Translations under genes and position numbers: made by a program
From: CAVSUB01 sp963816725
GTDB taxonomy: Bacteria; Acidobacteriota; Vicinamibacteria; Vicinamibacterales; 2-12-FULL-66-21
Reading direction: 5' to 3'
Length of the DNA: 64,000 nt
Assembly (NCBI GenBank): GCA_963816725.1
Contig: CAWFMC010000022.1
Location: 62,001-126,000, forward strand
The notes under the pieces: generated by a model
What the model saw: the letters and a program-made list of their open reading frames with translations, nothing else
Told to the model about the DNA's origin: nothing
The model's database searches: none
In this document: piece by piece, positions 25,119-34,767 of the stretch
Position numbering within the stretch: position 1 is the stretch's first letter
How the letters are laid out: each line of letters starts with the position of its first letter

Positions 25119-27236
25119 TCAGTCGCCGGGCTCGGTTGCCGGCCGCGTCCCGTTACGCCTCGACCGCCGCACCAGCGTCACCAGAGACGCCACCAGCTCG
25201 CCGGGGTCCACCGGCTTGGCCAGGTGCATCTCGAAGCCGCTTTCGAGCGCCCGCGTGCGATCCTCCGACCGCGCGAACGCGGTGAGGGCCGCGGCCGGGA
25301 CGTCGCGCACCGCCGGATCGGCCGACTCACGGACCCGAGCGATGAACTGGAATCCATCCATGTGGGGCATCCCGAGATCGACAATCAGCACATCTGGGGC
25401 GTCCGTCTCGAGCCGCCCGAGCGCGAGCGCCGCCGACGGCGTCGTGGTCACGGTCGCGCCGGCTGCCTCGAGCACCACTTGCAGCAGCGCCAACGCATCC
25501 TCCTCGTCGTCGATCGCCAGAACGCGCACGCCGCGCAAATCGCCCAGCCGGGTCAACGGCGCGAACGACTCGGTACGCGGATGCTGACGACGTTCCCCGA
25601 TCTCCTGCGGGTGCACGATCATGAGCGGCAGCTTGACCCTGAACGTCGCGCCGCTTCCCTCGCCATCGCTCGACGCCTCGACCGAGCCGCCGTGCATTTC
25701 GACGATGTGCCGCACGATCGAGAGGCCGAGCCCGAGCCCGCCGGTCTTGCGGGTGGTGCCCCCTTCCGCCTGACGGAACCGCTCGAACACATGCGGGAGG
25801 AACCCGGCCGGGATGCCGATGCCGGAGTCGCTGACCACGATCTCGACGTGTGAGTTGACGCGCTCCAGCCGCACCTGGACGCGGCCCTGCTTCGGCGTGA
25901 ACTTGACCGCGTTCGACAACAGGTTCCAGACCACCTGCTGCAATCGATCCGGGTCGCCAGAGACGGGGCCGACGCGCGGGTCGGCGACGATCTGGATCCG
26001 CACCTGCTTCGCGTCGGCCGCCGGCTGCACCGTCGCGACCGCGTTGTGGATGATCAGCGAGAGCTCGATCGGCTGGACGTCGAGCCGAATCTTCCCCGAC
26101 ACGATCCGCGAGATATCGAGCACGTCCTCCACGATCTGGGTCAAGGCGTTCGCGTTGCGCTCGAGGGTCTCCAGGCCGCGTCCGGCCTTGTCACCCGTCA
26201 GGATGCCGCCGCGCAGCAGCCGGGCGTAGCCCACGATGGCGTTGAGGGGTGTGCGCAGCTCGTGCGAGAGCACGGCCAGGAACTCGTCTTTCAGCCGGTC
26301 CGCCTCCCGGGCCGCCACATAGAGACGCGAGTTCTCGAGCGCGAGCGAGGCCCAGGCGGCGATCCCGGTAGCCAGCCGCTCGTGCTGCTCGGTGAAGACG
26401 CCTGGCGTCGAGTGGCCGAAGAAGAGTCCGCCGATGACTTGCCCGTTGGCGGCGCTCACCGGCACGGCCAGATAGCTGCGGACCGGCAGATGCCCGGGCG
26501 GCATGCCGTAGTAGGGCGGATTCTTCCCGAACCGCGCGTCCGTCGTGACATCGTCGAGACGGACGTTGCCATGGCCGTGGAACGTCGGGGCGAATATCGC
26601 GGTCGCTCGCGGTTGGGGAAAGCCGTCGAATGCTTCCTTCGGAGCGCCCGAGAGGGTATAGAGCGTGTAGGACTGGCCGGACTGCGGATCGGTGACGTTG
26701 TAGAAGAACGCGCCGTATTCGGCGTGCGTCAACTCGGCGGCGATGTCAGTCACCTGCTGGACGATGGTCCCCCGCTCGAGCGACGACACGACCAGGGCGC
26801 CGACTTCGTTGAGCTTCTCGGTGACCAGGCGCTGCTCGTCGGCAAGCGTCTCCAGACGGATCCGCTCACTGATGTCGCGGGCAATCTTCGACGCGCCAAT
26901 CACGGTGCCGGTGTCGTCGAAGATCGGCGAGACGGTCAGCGAGATGGGCACCAGCGAGCCGTCCTTGCGCTGGCGGCGGGTCTCGAAATGGTTCACGCCT
27001 TCGCCGCGGCGGATGCGGGCCAGCACCTCGTCTTCTTCGCTTTGCCGGTCGGCGGGGATGATGATCCGGATCGATCGGCCGATGGCTTCGTCGGCGGTGT
27101 AGCCGAACAACCGCTCCGCGGCACGGTTCCAGGATCGGATGATCCCGTCGAGATCCTTGCTGACGATCGCATCGTCCGAAGACTCGATGATCTTGGCGAA
27201 GTGACCAAGGCTGAAAGCGTCGGGCGTGGCCGGCAT
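25119..27236 (-). CDS. Hybrid sensor histidine kinase, PAS-GAF-HisKA-HATPase-REC
   Basis: 705 residues, intact. A PAS domain (residues 12-130: IESSDDAIVSKDLDGIIRSW, ETRRQRKDGSLVPISLTVSP), a GAF domain (about 150-320), HisKA with H-box DEFLAVLSHELRTPLNAI, HATPase with N-box NLLSNAVKFTPKQG and G-boxes DSGIGIPAGFLPHVF and GGLGLGLSIVRHIVEMHGG, then a receiver with DDEEDALALLQ and phospho-Asp in VLIVDLGMPHMDGF. The soluble layout without transmembrane helices implies sensing in the cytoplasm. No output partner is adjacent, so signalling is likely by phosphotransfer elsewhere. It is divergently separated from the catalase gene by more than 500 non-coding bases. Confidence 0.93.
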   Translation of the reverse strand: MPATPDAFSLGHFAKIIESSDDAIVSKDLDGIIRSWNRAAERLFGYTADEAIGRSIRIIIPADRQSEEDEVLARIRRGEGVNHFETRRQRKDGSLVPISLTVSPIFDDTGTVIGASKIARDISERIRLETLADEQRLVTEKLNEVGALVVSSLERGTIVQQVTDIAAELTHAEYGAFFYNVTDPQSGQSYTLYTLSGAPKEAFDGFPQPRATAIFAPTFHGHGNVRLDDVTTDARFGKNPPYYGMPPGHLPVRSYLAVPVSAANGQVIGGLFFGHSTPGVFTEQHERLATGIAAWASLALENSRLYVAAREADRLKDEFLAVLSHELRTPLNAIVGYARLLRGGILTGDKAGRGLETLERNANALTQIVEDVLDISRIVSGKIRLDVQPIELSLIIHNAVATVQPAADAKQVRIQIVADPRVGPVSGDPDRLQQVVWNLLSNAVKFTPKQGRVQVRLERVNSHVEIVVSDSGIGIPAGFLPHVFERFRQAEGGTTRKTGGLGLGLSIVRHIVEMHGGSVEASSDGEGSGATFRVKLPLMIVHPQEIGERRQHPRTESFAPLTRLGDLRGVRVLAIDDEEDALALLQVVLEAAGATVTTTPSAALALGRLETDAPDVLIVDLGMPHMDGFQFIARVRESADPAVRDVPAAALTAFARSEDRTRALESGFEMHLAKPVDPGELVASLVTLVRRSRRNGTRPATEPGD

Positions 27237-27759
27237 AAAAATGGGTCAGTAGCGCCGGACGTGGTAACGGCGCGAACAATTGTGGCGTGGCGCGACACAT
27301 GGCATCGCCGCTTCACCCCTCCGGAAAGGTCCAGCCGTGCGACGCTCGCGCGGCGTGCACCTCGCACTCGGAGCGGCACGGACGCCTTCATGATGCCACC
27401 GCTCTCGTATGAACTCCATCCACAACCCTGACGCCGATCGCTGCGCTGCGCAGGCGAGGCGAACGCAGAACGCGATGCCGCCCCGCTCGCGCCAGCCGTC
27501 GAGCGAACGCTACACCTAGGCGTTCAGGTACTCCGACCGCGGCACACCAACCTCACGTTGCTCATCCGTGGTGCCGGAACACATCGTGCACTAACGGCCC
27601 GCCTATGCGTGAGCACGGCGCGCGGTCCTCTGCCTTTCGTCTCGGCTGAGATTCCAGCCGAACAGATCGGACTTTCCACGGCTCCGGCGCCAGAGCGATC
27701 GGCCTCACTGCTGACAATCGCGGCCCGCCACTACCACTGACATCCACCACGAGAGGCTT
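27237..27759. other. Long intergenic region, no gene recognised
   Basis: About 520 bases between divergently read kinase and catalase genes. The longest frame, 60 codons from 27558, shows no homology-like pattern. The region probably holds the promoters of both genes but no -35/-10 pair is convincing. A GAGAGG sequence just before 27760 serves the catalase. Confidence 0.4.
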
Positions 27760-30159
27760 ATGAGCAAAAAGAAAGCGTCCGGCAAGACCTCGCCTGCAAA
27801 AGCGAAAGCCACCGCGGGCGGACCGGCACGGGGCGGCGCGGATGCGCTGGCCGACGTGCTGGACGTGAAGATGGCCGGCACGGAGACGGTCGCCGCCAGC
27901 ATGCCCTACAACCCCACCAAGCCGAACGAGTACGGCACGTTGGCCGAGCGGGGACCGGAAGAAGGTGCGCACGCCGAGCCGCCGGACCCCATTGTCGGCG
28001 CGAGCACGGTGACCGAATCCAACAGCAGCGCCAAAGTGGGCACCGGCGTGCCCACCCCGGGCGAGAACCCGACGGTGGCTCCGCTCGACCGGGTTCGGGT
28101 CGACTCGACCGGCCGGATCCTGACCACGAACCAGGGCGTTCCGGTGGCGGATAACCAGAACTCGCTGAAGCAGGGCCTGCGCGGGCCGACGCTGCTCGAG
28201 GATTTCATTCTTCGCGAGAAGATCACCCACTTCGATCACGAACGGATCCCCGAGCGCATCGTGCACGCCCGCGGATCGGCGGCCCACGGCTACTTCGAGT
28301 GTTATCAGCCGCTCACGGAGTACACGCGCGCCTCGATCTTCGCCGAGGCCGGCAAGCAGACGCCGGTCTTCGTACGATTCTCGACGGTGATCGGCGAGCG
28401 GGGATCGACCGACACCGCACGTGACGTCCGCGGCTTCGCGGTGAAGTTCTACACCGATGAAGGCAACTGGGACCTGGTCGGCAACAACATCCCGATCTTC
28501 TTCATCCAGGACGCGATGAAGTTCCCGGACCTGATCCACGCCGCCAAGCCGGAGCCGCACTTCGCGATGCCTCAGGCCGCCACCGCGCACGACACCTTCT
28601 GGGACTTCGTATCGCTGATGCCCGAGAGCACGGCGATGCTGCTGTGGGCGATGTCGGATCGTGCGATTCCCCGCAGCTACCGGACGATGCAGGGCTTCGG
28701 CGTGCATACGTTCCGGCTGGTGAACGCCCAGGGGAAATCGACGTTCGTGAAGTTCCACTGGTCTCCGGCCGCGGGGACCCACTCCCTGGTGTGGGACGAG
28801 GCCATGAAGATCTCCGGCGCCGATCCGGACTTCCACCGGCGCGATCTCTGGGAAGCGATCGAGGCGGGCGCCTATCCGGAGTACGAGCTCGGCCTTCAGC
28901 TCTTCACCGAGGAACAGGCCGAGGGTTTCAGCTTCGACGTGCTCGACGCGACCAAGATCGTGCCCGAGGAGATCGTGCCGATCGTGCCCGTCGGCCGGAT
29001 GGTGCTGAACCGCAACCCCGATTACTTCTTCGGCGAGACCGAGCAGGTCGCGTTCTGCACCGCGCACGTGGTGCCGGGCGTCGACTTCACCAACGATCCA
29101 CTCCTCGCGGGACGGATCCACTCGTACGTCGACACGCAGATCTCGCGTCTCGGCGGGCCGAACTTCCACGAGATCCCCATCAACGCACCGATCGCGCAGG
29201 TTCACAACAACCAGCGGGACGGCATGCATCGTCAGGCCATCAATCGCGGGCGCGTCGCCTACGAGCCAAACTCCCTGGCTGGCGGATGTCCGTTCCAGGC
29301 CGGCGCGGCCGGCTTCGTGTCGTTCCCGCAGCGCAGCGAGGCGCAGGACCACAAGGTCCGCGGCAAGGCCGAGCGCTTTGCCGATCACTACACCCAGGCG
29401 ACGCTGTTCTGGAATAGCCAGACCGACGTCGAGAAGATGCACATCGTCAACGCCTTCCGTTTCGAGCTGTCGCGCGTGCAAACGCCGGCGATTCGCGAGC
29501 GCATGGTGTCGGGTCTGATGAACGTGGCGCCGGAGCTGGCGAACGCTGTCGCGGCCGGGCTCGGGGTGCGCGAGATGCCGGAGCCGATGCCGAAAGCGCT
29601 GAAGACGGCGGTGAAGCCCGAGGTGACGACCTCGGCGCCGCTGTCGCTGTTCGCCCGTCCCGGCGACGGCAGCATCCGCACCCGGCGCGTCGCGGTCCTG
29701 GTGGCCGACGGCTTCGACGGCACGGCTGTCGAGGCGCTGGTGGAACGGCTCGCCGCCGAGGGGGCAGTACCGCGCTTCGTTGGTCCTCGACTCGGGGCGG
29801 TGACCGCGGGGTCGGGCTCCGCCGTGGAAGTGGACCTGCCGCTGCCCGCCGCGTCGTCAGTGCTGTTCGATGCGACAGTCGTCGCTGGTGGCGGCGCGTC
29901 GGCGCAGGCGCTGAGCGCTGATGGCCGGGCGCTGGAGTTCGTCAAGGACACCTACCGCCATTGCAAGACCATCGTGGTGCTCGGCGACGGACAGGTCCTG
30001 CTCGACAAGGCCGGCATCCCGCCGGAGCTGCCGGATGGCAGCGCGGATCCCGGACTCGTCTTCGACGCGAAAGGCGGCAAGGGGCTGGCCGACGCCGTCG
30101 TTGCCGCGATCGCGAGACACCGCCACTTCGAGCGCGAGACGGATCCGCCGCGGGTCTAG
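27760..30159 (+). CDS. katE: Large-subunit (HPII-type) monofunctional catalase
   Basis: 799 residues. A charged N-terminal extension (MSKKKASGKT..., about 140 residues including Pro/Ser-rich sequence) precedes the heme catalase core. The distal His169 (VHARGSAAHG), Asn near 240 (DLVGNNIPIFFIQDAMKFPD) and the proximal Tyr near 456 (GRIHSYVDTQISRLG) are all present. The C-terminal 150 residues are the flavodoxin-like/class I glutamine amidotransferase-like domain of large-subunit catalases (VLVADGFDGTAVEALVERLA, VKDTYRHCKTIVVLGDGQV). It destroys H2O2 in the cytoplasm, probably in stationary phase as in E. coli. The N-terminal extension is longer than the one of HPII. Confidence 0.96.
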   Translation: MSKKKASGKTSPAKAKATAGGPARGGADALADVLDVKMAGTETVAASMPYNPTKPNEYGTLAERGPEEGAHAEPPDPIVGASTVTESNSSAKVGTGVPTPGENPTVAPLDRVRVDSTGRILTTNQGVPVADNQNSLKQGLRGPTLLEDFILREKITHFDHERIPERIVHARGSAAHGYFECYQPLTEYTRASIFAEAGKQTPVFVRFSTVIGERGSTDTARDVRGFAVKFYTDEGNWDLVGNNIPIFFIQDAMKFPDLIHAAKPEPHFAMPQAATAHDTFWDFVSLMPESTAMLLWAMSDRAIPRSYRTMQGFGVHTFRLVNAQGKSTFVKFHWSPAAGTHSLVWDEAMKISGADPDFHRRDLWEAIEAGAYPEYELGLQLFTEEQAEGFSFDVLDATKIVPEEIVPIVPVGRMVLNRNPDYFFGETEQVAFCTAHVVPGVDFTNDPLLAGRIHSYVDTQISRLGGPNFHEIPINAPIAQVHNNQRDGMHRQAINRGRVAYEPNSLAGGCPFQAGAAGFVSFPQRSEAQDHKVRGKAERFADHYTQATLFWNSQTDVEKMHIVNAFRFELSRVQTPAIRERMVSGLMNVAPELANAVAAGLGVREMPEPMPKALKTAVKPEVTTSAPLSLFARPGDGSIRTRRVAVLVADGFDGTAVEALVERLAAEGAVPRFVGPRLGAVTAGSGSAVEVDLPLPAASSVLFDATVVAGGGASAQALSADGRALEFVKDTYRHCKTIVVLGDGQVLLDKAGIPPELPDGSADPGLVFDAKGGKGLADAVVAAIARHRHFERETDPPRV

Positions 30160-30165
30160 CCGCTG

Positions 30166-30786
30166 ATGCAGGGACGGGATGGCAAGAAGACGTCGATTGT
30201 GTCGCGGGGGACCGCTCTGCTCCTGATCGACGTCATCAACGATCTGGCGTTCGAGGGTTCAGAGAGCATCATCGAACAGGCCGAACCGATGGCCGTCCGG
30301 CTCGCCGCATTGAAGCGGCGAGCCGCCACTGCCGGCGTCCCTGCGGTGTACGTGAACGACAATTTCGGGCAGTGGCGATCGGATTTCCGGGCCACTGTCG
30401 CGCACTGCTGCTCGAGCAACTCACCGGGCCACCGCGTGTCGCGGAGGCTCCGGCCCAATCCGCGCGACTACTTCGTGCTCAAACCGAAACATTCCGGGTT
30501 CTACGACACGACGCTTGAGACCCTGCTCGAGAGCCTGGGGGTTCGTCGCGTGATCGTGACCGGGATGGCCGGCAACATCTGCGTGCTGTTCACGGCCAAC
30601 GACGCATACATGCGCGGGCTGCGGGTGATCGCGCCAGGCGACTGTATCGTCTCGAACACGCCCGAGGACAACTCGCAGGCGCTGCGGCAAATCGCGCTGG
30701 TGCTGAAAGGCCGCGTTACACCCTCGGACCGCCTCCAGTTCACTGGCCCGCGACCGATCAAGTCTTCACCGCGGGTCGGCGTCTGA
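30166..30786 (+). CDS. Isochorismatase-like cysteine hydrolase
   Basis: 206 residues of the isochorismatase-like hydrolase fold. The triad is Asp22 (ALLLIDVINDLAFEG), Lys (near 106, FVLKPKHSGF) and Cys (near 143, GNICVLFTANDAYMRG). The cis-peptide region (VTGMAGNIC) precedes Cys as usual. The family includes nicotinamidases and isochorismatases; without the nicotinamidase metal ligands in the expected place a narrower role cannot be given. It begins six bases after the catalase stop, so it is co-transcribed with catalase. Confidence 0.85.
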   Translation: MQGRDGKKTSIVSRGTALLLIDVINDLAFEGSESIIEQAEPMAVRLAALKRRAATAGVPAVYVNDNFGQWRSDFRATVAHCCSSNSPGHRVSRRLRPNPRDYFVLKPKHSGFYDTTLETLLESLGVRRVIVTGMAGNICVLFTANDAYMRGLRVIAPGDCIVSNTPEDNSQALRQIALVLKGRVTPSDRLQFTGPRPIKSSPRVGV

Positions 30787-30873
30787 TGTGCGTAGCCGGG
30801 CACACCCCGCGAGCCACCGGCGGCGCGCAGCCCATCCGCTCGACCCTGTCGCCTGCGGCATCGGGGCGATAGC

Positions 30874-30879
30874 TATAAT
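30874..30879 (+). promoter_or_regulatory. Predicted -10 element of the kai-type operon
   Basis: A perfect TATAAT lies 19 bases before the KaiC-like ATG at 30898, giving a very short leader. No good -35 hexamer is present at 16-18 bases upstream, so activator help would be needed. The hexamer is otherwise rare in this GC-rich DNA. Confidence 0.45.
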
Positions 30880-30897
30880 CGAGCGGATCGGAGTCTG

Positions 30898-32387
30898 ATG
30901 CCGTCAACACCCACCCGATACCGCCGCCTACCACGCGCGCGCAAGTCCCGCGGAATTCCGCAGCTCACCAAGGTGCCGACCGGAATCGACGGGTTCGACG
31001 AAATCACCGGCGGCGGCTTGCCCAAGGGCCGGCCAACGCTCGTGTGCGGCGGGCCAGGATGCGGAAAGACGCTGTTCGGGCTCGAGTTCCTGATCTGCGG
31101 AGCGGAGCGCGGTGACCCAGGCGTGTTCGTGACCTTCGAGGAGACCGAACAGGACCTGGTCGAGAACGTCGCCTCGCTCGGGCACGACCTCCGCCGCCTG
31201 GTCGACGAGAAGCGCCTGGCAATCGAGTACGTCCGGGTGGAACGATCTGAGATCGAGGAGACCGGCGAATACGATCTGGAAGGACTCTTCATCCGGCTCG
31301 ATCACGCTCTCCGCTCGATTAAGGCACGACGCATCGTCCTCGACACGATCGAGTCGCTGTTTGCCGGGCTGAGCAACGCCGCCGTCCTCCGCGCCGAGCT
31401 GCGGCGGCTCTTCGCCTGGCTGAAGGCGCGGCGCATCACGGCTGTCGTCACCGGCGAGCGGGGCACCGACTCGCTGACCAGGCAGGGGCTCGAAGAGTAC
31501 GTCTCCGACTGCGTGATCTTTCTCGACCACCGGATCCATGACGAGGTCTCGACGCGGCGCTTGCGGATCGTGAAGTATCGCGGCTCGAGCCACGGCACGA
31601 ACGAGTATCCGTTCATGATCGACCAGCGCGGAATTGCGGTGCTGCCGGTCACGTCGCTTCAGCTGGTGCACGAGGCCAGTTCGGACCGGGTGTCGACCGG
31701 GCTGCGGTGGCTGGACGACATGTTCGGCGGCAAGGGCTACTTCCGCGCCAGCAGCGTGCTGTTCTCGGGCGGCGCCGGCACGGCGAAGACCACCCTGGCG
31801 GCCTACTTCCTGGACGCGGCCTGCCGGCGCGGTGAGCGAGCCCTCTGCTTTCAGTTCGAGGAATCCCCCTCGCAGTACTGCCGCAACATGCGGTCAGTCG
31901 GGCCTCGATCTGGATCGCTGGGTGACAGAAGGGCCTGTTGCGCCTCCACGCCGCGCGGCCGACGCTGTACGGCCTCGAGTTCCATCTCGCGACGATGAAC
32001 CGTGAAGTGGAGGACTTCCAACCCTCGGTGGTGGTGGTCGATCCGTTATCGAGCTTTACCGGCGGTACATTTCAGGAAGTCAACAGCATGGTGATGCGGC
32101 TGATCGACTTTCTCAAGAGTCGACGCGTGACCAGCCTGTTCACCCACCTGATTCCGGGCAGCGGCGCCTCCCAGGACATCGAAGTGGGCGTGTCGTCGCT
32201 CATCGACACGTGGATCCTGCTGCGCAACGCCCCGCCGGGCGAGGACGGCGGCCGCCACCTGTCGATCCTCAAGTCGCGCGGGATGTCTCACTCCGACGAG
32301 CGGCGTTCGTTCAAGTTGACCGACGATGGTCCCCGACCCGCCCCGGACGTCCGGCCGGACATGCCAAGGCGGCGAGGTGGCCGGTGA
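30898..32387 (+). CDS. KaiC-like double RecA-fold ATPase (two single-base frameshifts)
   Basis: About 495 residues. Two RecA-like ATPase domains: Walker A1 GGPGCGKT (51-58) with catalytic Glu81-Glu82 (VTFEETEQD), and Walker A2 GGAGTAKTT near 290, with QFEESPSQY as the second pair of glutamates. Two runs of GGG (31900-31902, 31931-31933) each carry one extra base. With both removed, MRSVGLDLDRWVTEGLLRLH continues to VVVVDPLSSFTGGTFQEVNS, a KaiC domain 2, and the TGA at 32385-32387. KaiC-like ATPases auto-phosphorylate and signal through a kinase; the clock role of the cyanobacterial protein should not be assumed. The next gene starts in the stop codon (GTGA). Confidence 0.88.
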
Positions 32388-32713
32388 GCAAGAAGAAAAC
32401 CGCCCGGGCGCGGCAGGACGAGTGGATCCTCCGGTTGTATGTCGCCGGGCGGAGCGTCCGCTCGACAGCTGCGCTGCGCAATCTGGAGGCGATCTGCGAG
32501 GAGCACCTGGCGGGGCGCTACCGGATCGAAGTGATCGACCTGCTGAAGCAGCCGCAACTCGCCCGCGGCGATCAGATCATCGCGGTTCCCACCCTGGTGC
32601 GGCATCTGCCGCCACCGATGAAGAAGATCATCGGCGACCTCTCCAACGAGGAGAGCGTGCTGGTCGGCCTCGACCTCAGGGCGCGCCGCCGGAAGGTCAG
32701 GGGGACGGCGTGA
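32384..32713 (+). CDS. KaiB-like protein 1
   Basis: 109 residues from GTG 32384, which shares four bases (GTGA) with the KaiC stop. It is a KaiB/thioredoxin-like fold: ILRLYVAGRSVRSTAALRNL, EAICEEHLAGRYRIEVIDLL, and QPQLARGDQIIAVPTLVRHL, then PPPMKKIIGDLSNEESVLVGL. In KaiB this last stretch carries the cis-proline. KaiB binds the phosphorylated KaiC ring, but the role in non-cyanobacteria is to transmit KaiC state to a kinase. A Lys-rich N-terminal tag (SKKKTARAR) precedes the domain. Confidence 0.92.
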   Translation: MSKKKTARARQDEWILRLYVAGRSVRSTAALRNLEAICEEHLAGRYRIEVIDLLKQPQLARGDQIIAVPTLVRHLPPPMKKIIGDLSNEESVLVGLDLRARRRKVRGTA

Positions 32714-33057
32714 CCGCCGGGCGAAGCCGGAAGAAGCCGACTGCCGGCGTCAAGAAGAAGGCAAAGTACCTGCTGCGGCTGTACGTCACCGGCACCACCG
32801 GCAAGTCGGTGCGCGCGATCCAGAACGTGCGGCGCATCTGCGAGGAACACCTCCAGGGCTTGTACGAGCTCGAGGTCGTCGACATCTACAAGAACCTGCC
32901 GCTCGCCCGCGGCGACCAGATCATCGCCGCGCCCACGCTGGTCAAGCGGCTGCCGGCACCGCTGCGGCGGTTGATCGGCGACATGTCGGACGAACAGCGC
33001 GTCCTGGTGGGTCTCGACATCCGCCCGCGCCCGGTTCGGGGACCCTCCAGTGGCTAA
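32710..33057 (+). CDS. KaiB-like protein 2
   Basis: 115 residues from GTG 32710, sharing the stop codon of KaiB-like 1 (GTGA). It has the same fold: YLLRLYVTGTTGKSVRAIQN, VRRICEEHLQGLYELEVVDI, YKNLPLARGDQIIAAPTLVK and PAPLRRLIGDMSDEQRVLVG. The two KaiB copies are similar but clearly diverged, so they are an old duplication. A Lys/Arg-rich N-terminus (AGRSRKKPTAGVKKK) is again present. Its stop overlaps the start of the kinase gene by eight bases. Confidence 0.92.
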   Translation: MTAGRSRKKPTAGVKKKAKYLLRLYVTGTTGKSVRAIQNVRRICEEHLQGLYELEVVDIYKNLPLARGDQIIAAPTLVKRLPAPLRRLIGDMSDEQRVLVGLDIRPRPVRGPSSG

Positions 33058-34686
33058 GCGCGTCTCCAAAGCCTCTTCTCGGACCCTGGAGCGCCTGCGC
33101 CGCCGGCTCCGTGAGGCCGAGGACACGATCAACGCCATCCGCGACGGTCACGTCGAAGCGCTGGTGGTCCACGCACCGGAGGGCGAACAGATCTACACCC
33201 TGCGCAGCGCCGATCAACCGTACCGGCTGATCGTCGAGCGCATGCGCGAAGGAGCGCTGACGCTGGCCGCCGACGGCACAATTCTCTATTGCAATCAGCG
33301 CTTTGCCGAGCTGATCGCCAGGCCGCCGGAGCGCATCACCGGCCAGAAGCTCAATGACTTCATCGACGGTCCCGACTGGCCCACGCTGGAGCGCCTCCTC
33401 CAGGCCGAATCGGCGCGCGAGGAAGTGCAGCTGCGGGCCGCCGCCGGGGCGTTGAACCCGGCCCAGCTGTCCTCGATCGCGCTCAACATCGACGACGTGC
33501 GCACGGTGGCGGTGGTCGTGACCGACCTGACCCACGAGCGCACGGAGCGCGGGTTGCGAGAGTCGAACCGACTCAAGGACGAGTTCCTGGCCACGCTCTC
33601 GCACGAGCTCCGCACGCCGCTGAACGTCATCCTCGGCTGGACACGGATGCTGCTGAACGATCACTTGAACGGCAGCGCGCGGACGCATGCGCTCGAGCTG
33701 ATCGACCGCAACGCCCGGGCCCAGGCGCAACTGGTCAACGACCTCGTGGACATGTCGCGCATGACGACCGGCAAGCTGCAGATCGAGCTCGAGGCCCTGC
33801 CCCTCGTGCCGGTGCTCGAGTCCGCGCTCGACAGCGTCCGGCCGGCCGCCGAGCTGAAGGAGCTGACGATCGAGACCGCGTGGCACGTCCAGGACGTCAA
33901 CGTCCTCGCTGATGCCACACGCCTCCAGCAGGTGTTGTGGAACCTGCTCTCGAACGCCGTCAAGTTCACCCCGAAGGGCGGGCGGATCTCGGTCAGCGCC
34001 CGGCAGACCGGCGACCGCGCGGAGATCGCGGTGACCGACACCGGGATCGGCATCGATCCCGGCCTTCCTGCCGCACGTGTTCGATCGCTTCCGCCAGGCG
34101 GACAGCGCCACCACGCGCCGCTACGGCGGGCTCGGCCTGGGGCTCGCCATCGTCCACGACCTGGTGCGGCTGCACGGGGGCGAGGTCGACGTGCAGAGCG
34201 CGGGCGTCGGTCAGGGCGCGACCTTCTCGGTCACCCTGCACACCACTCGCTCCGTGGCGCGCACCGCCACAGCGCAGCGGCGTACCCGCAAGCCGGCCAA
34301 TCTCTCCGGCCTCGTGATCATGCTGGTCGAGGATCACGACGACAGCCGGGAGCTGCTGGTGCGGGCCTTGAAGAAGACCGGCGCCAGCGGTCGCGCAGTT
34401 CGAGTCGGCGGCCGAGGCGTTCTCCGCGCTGGAGCGCGTTCGCCCAGCGGTGCTGATCGCGGACATCGGCCTGCCCGGCGAAGACGGCTACTCGTTCATC
34501 CGGCGCGTGCGGGCGCACTCGATTCCCTCGATCCAGTCCGTGCCGGCGATTGCCGTGACCGCCTACACCTCGATCCCCGATCGCGCCGAGGCGCTGGCCG
34601 TCGGGTTTCAGCAGCACCTGCCCAAGCCGATCGATCCCGCGCGCCTCATCGAAGCCGTCTACGAGGTCACGCGTGCGCAGCGTTGA
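33050..34686 (+). CDS. PAS histidine kinase with C-terminal receiver, in the kai-type operon (two frameshifts)
   Basis: About 544 residues after correction, from GTG 33050. N-terminal coiled coil (RTLERLRRRLREAEDTINAI), PAS domain (GALTLAADGTILYCNQRFAE), HisKA H-box (DEFLATLSHELRTPLNVILG), HATPase N-box NLLSNAVKFTPKGG and G-box DTGIGIDP. One extra C at 34058-34060 and one extra G near 34389-34390 break the frame. Corrected, DPAFLPHVFDRFRQADSATT is read, then GGLGLGLAIVHDLVRLHGG, and a receiver (VIMLVEDHDDSRELLVRALK, AVLIADIGLPGEDGYSFIRR, HLPKPIDPARLIEAVYEVTR). It overlaps the KaiB-like 2 stop and completes a KaiC-KaiB-KaiB-kinase signalling operon. Confidence 0.87.
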
Positions 34687-34767
34687 TCCGCCGCCACTGG
34701 CACTGCGCACCTCGCGGCCACATCGACAGGCCCCGAGCGTCCCCTCTTTCAGCAACGCAGCGGCGCT

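Noticed and set aside
27558..27740. 60-codon open frame in the long intergenic region before catalase
   Set aside because: No ribosome binding site and no homology-like pattern.
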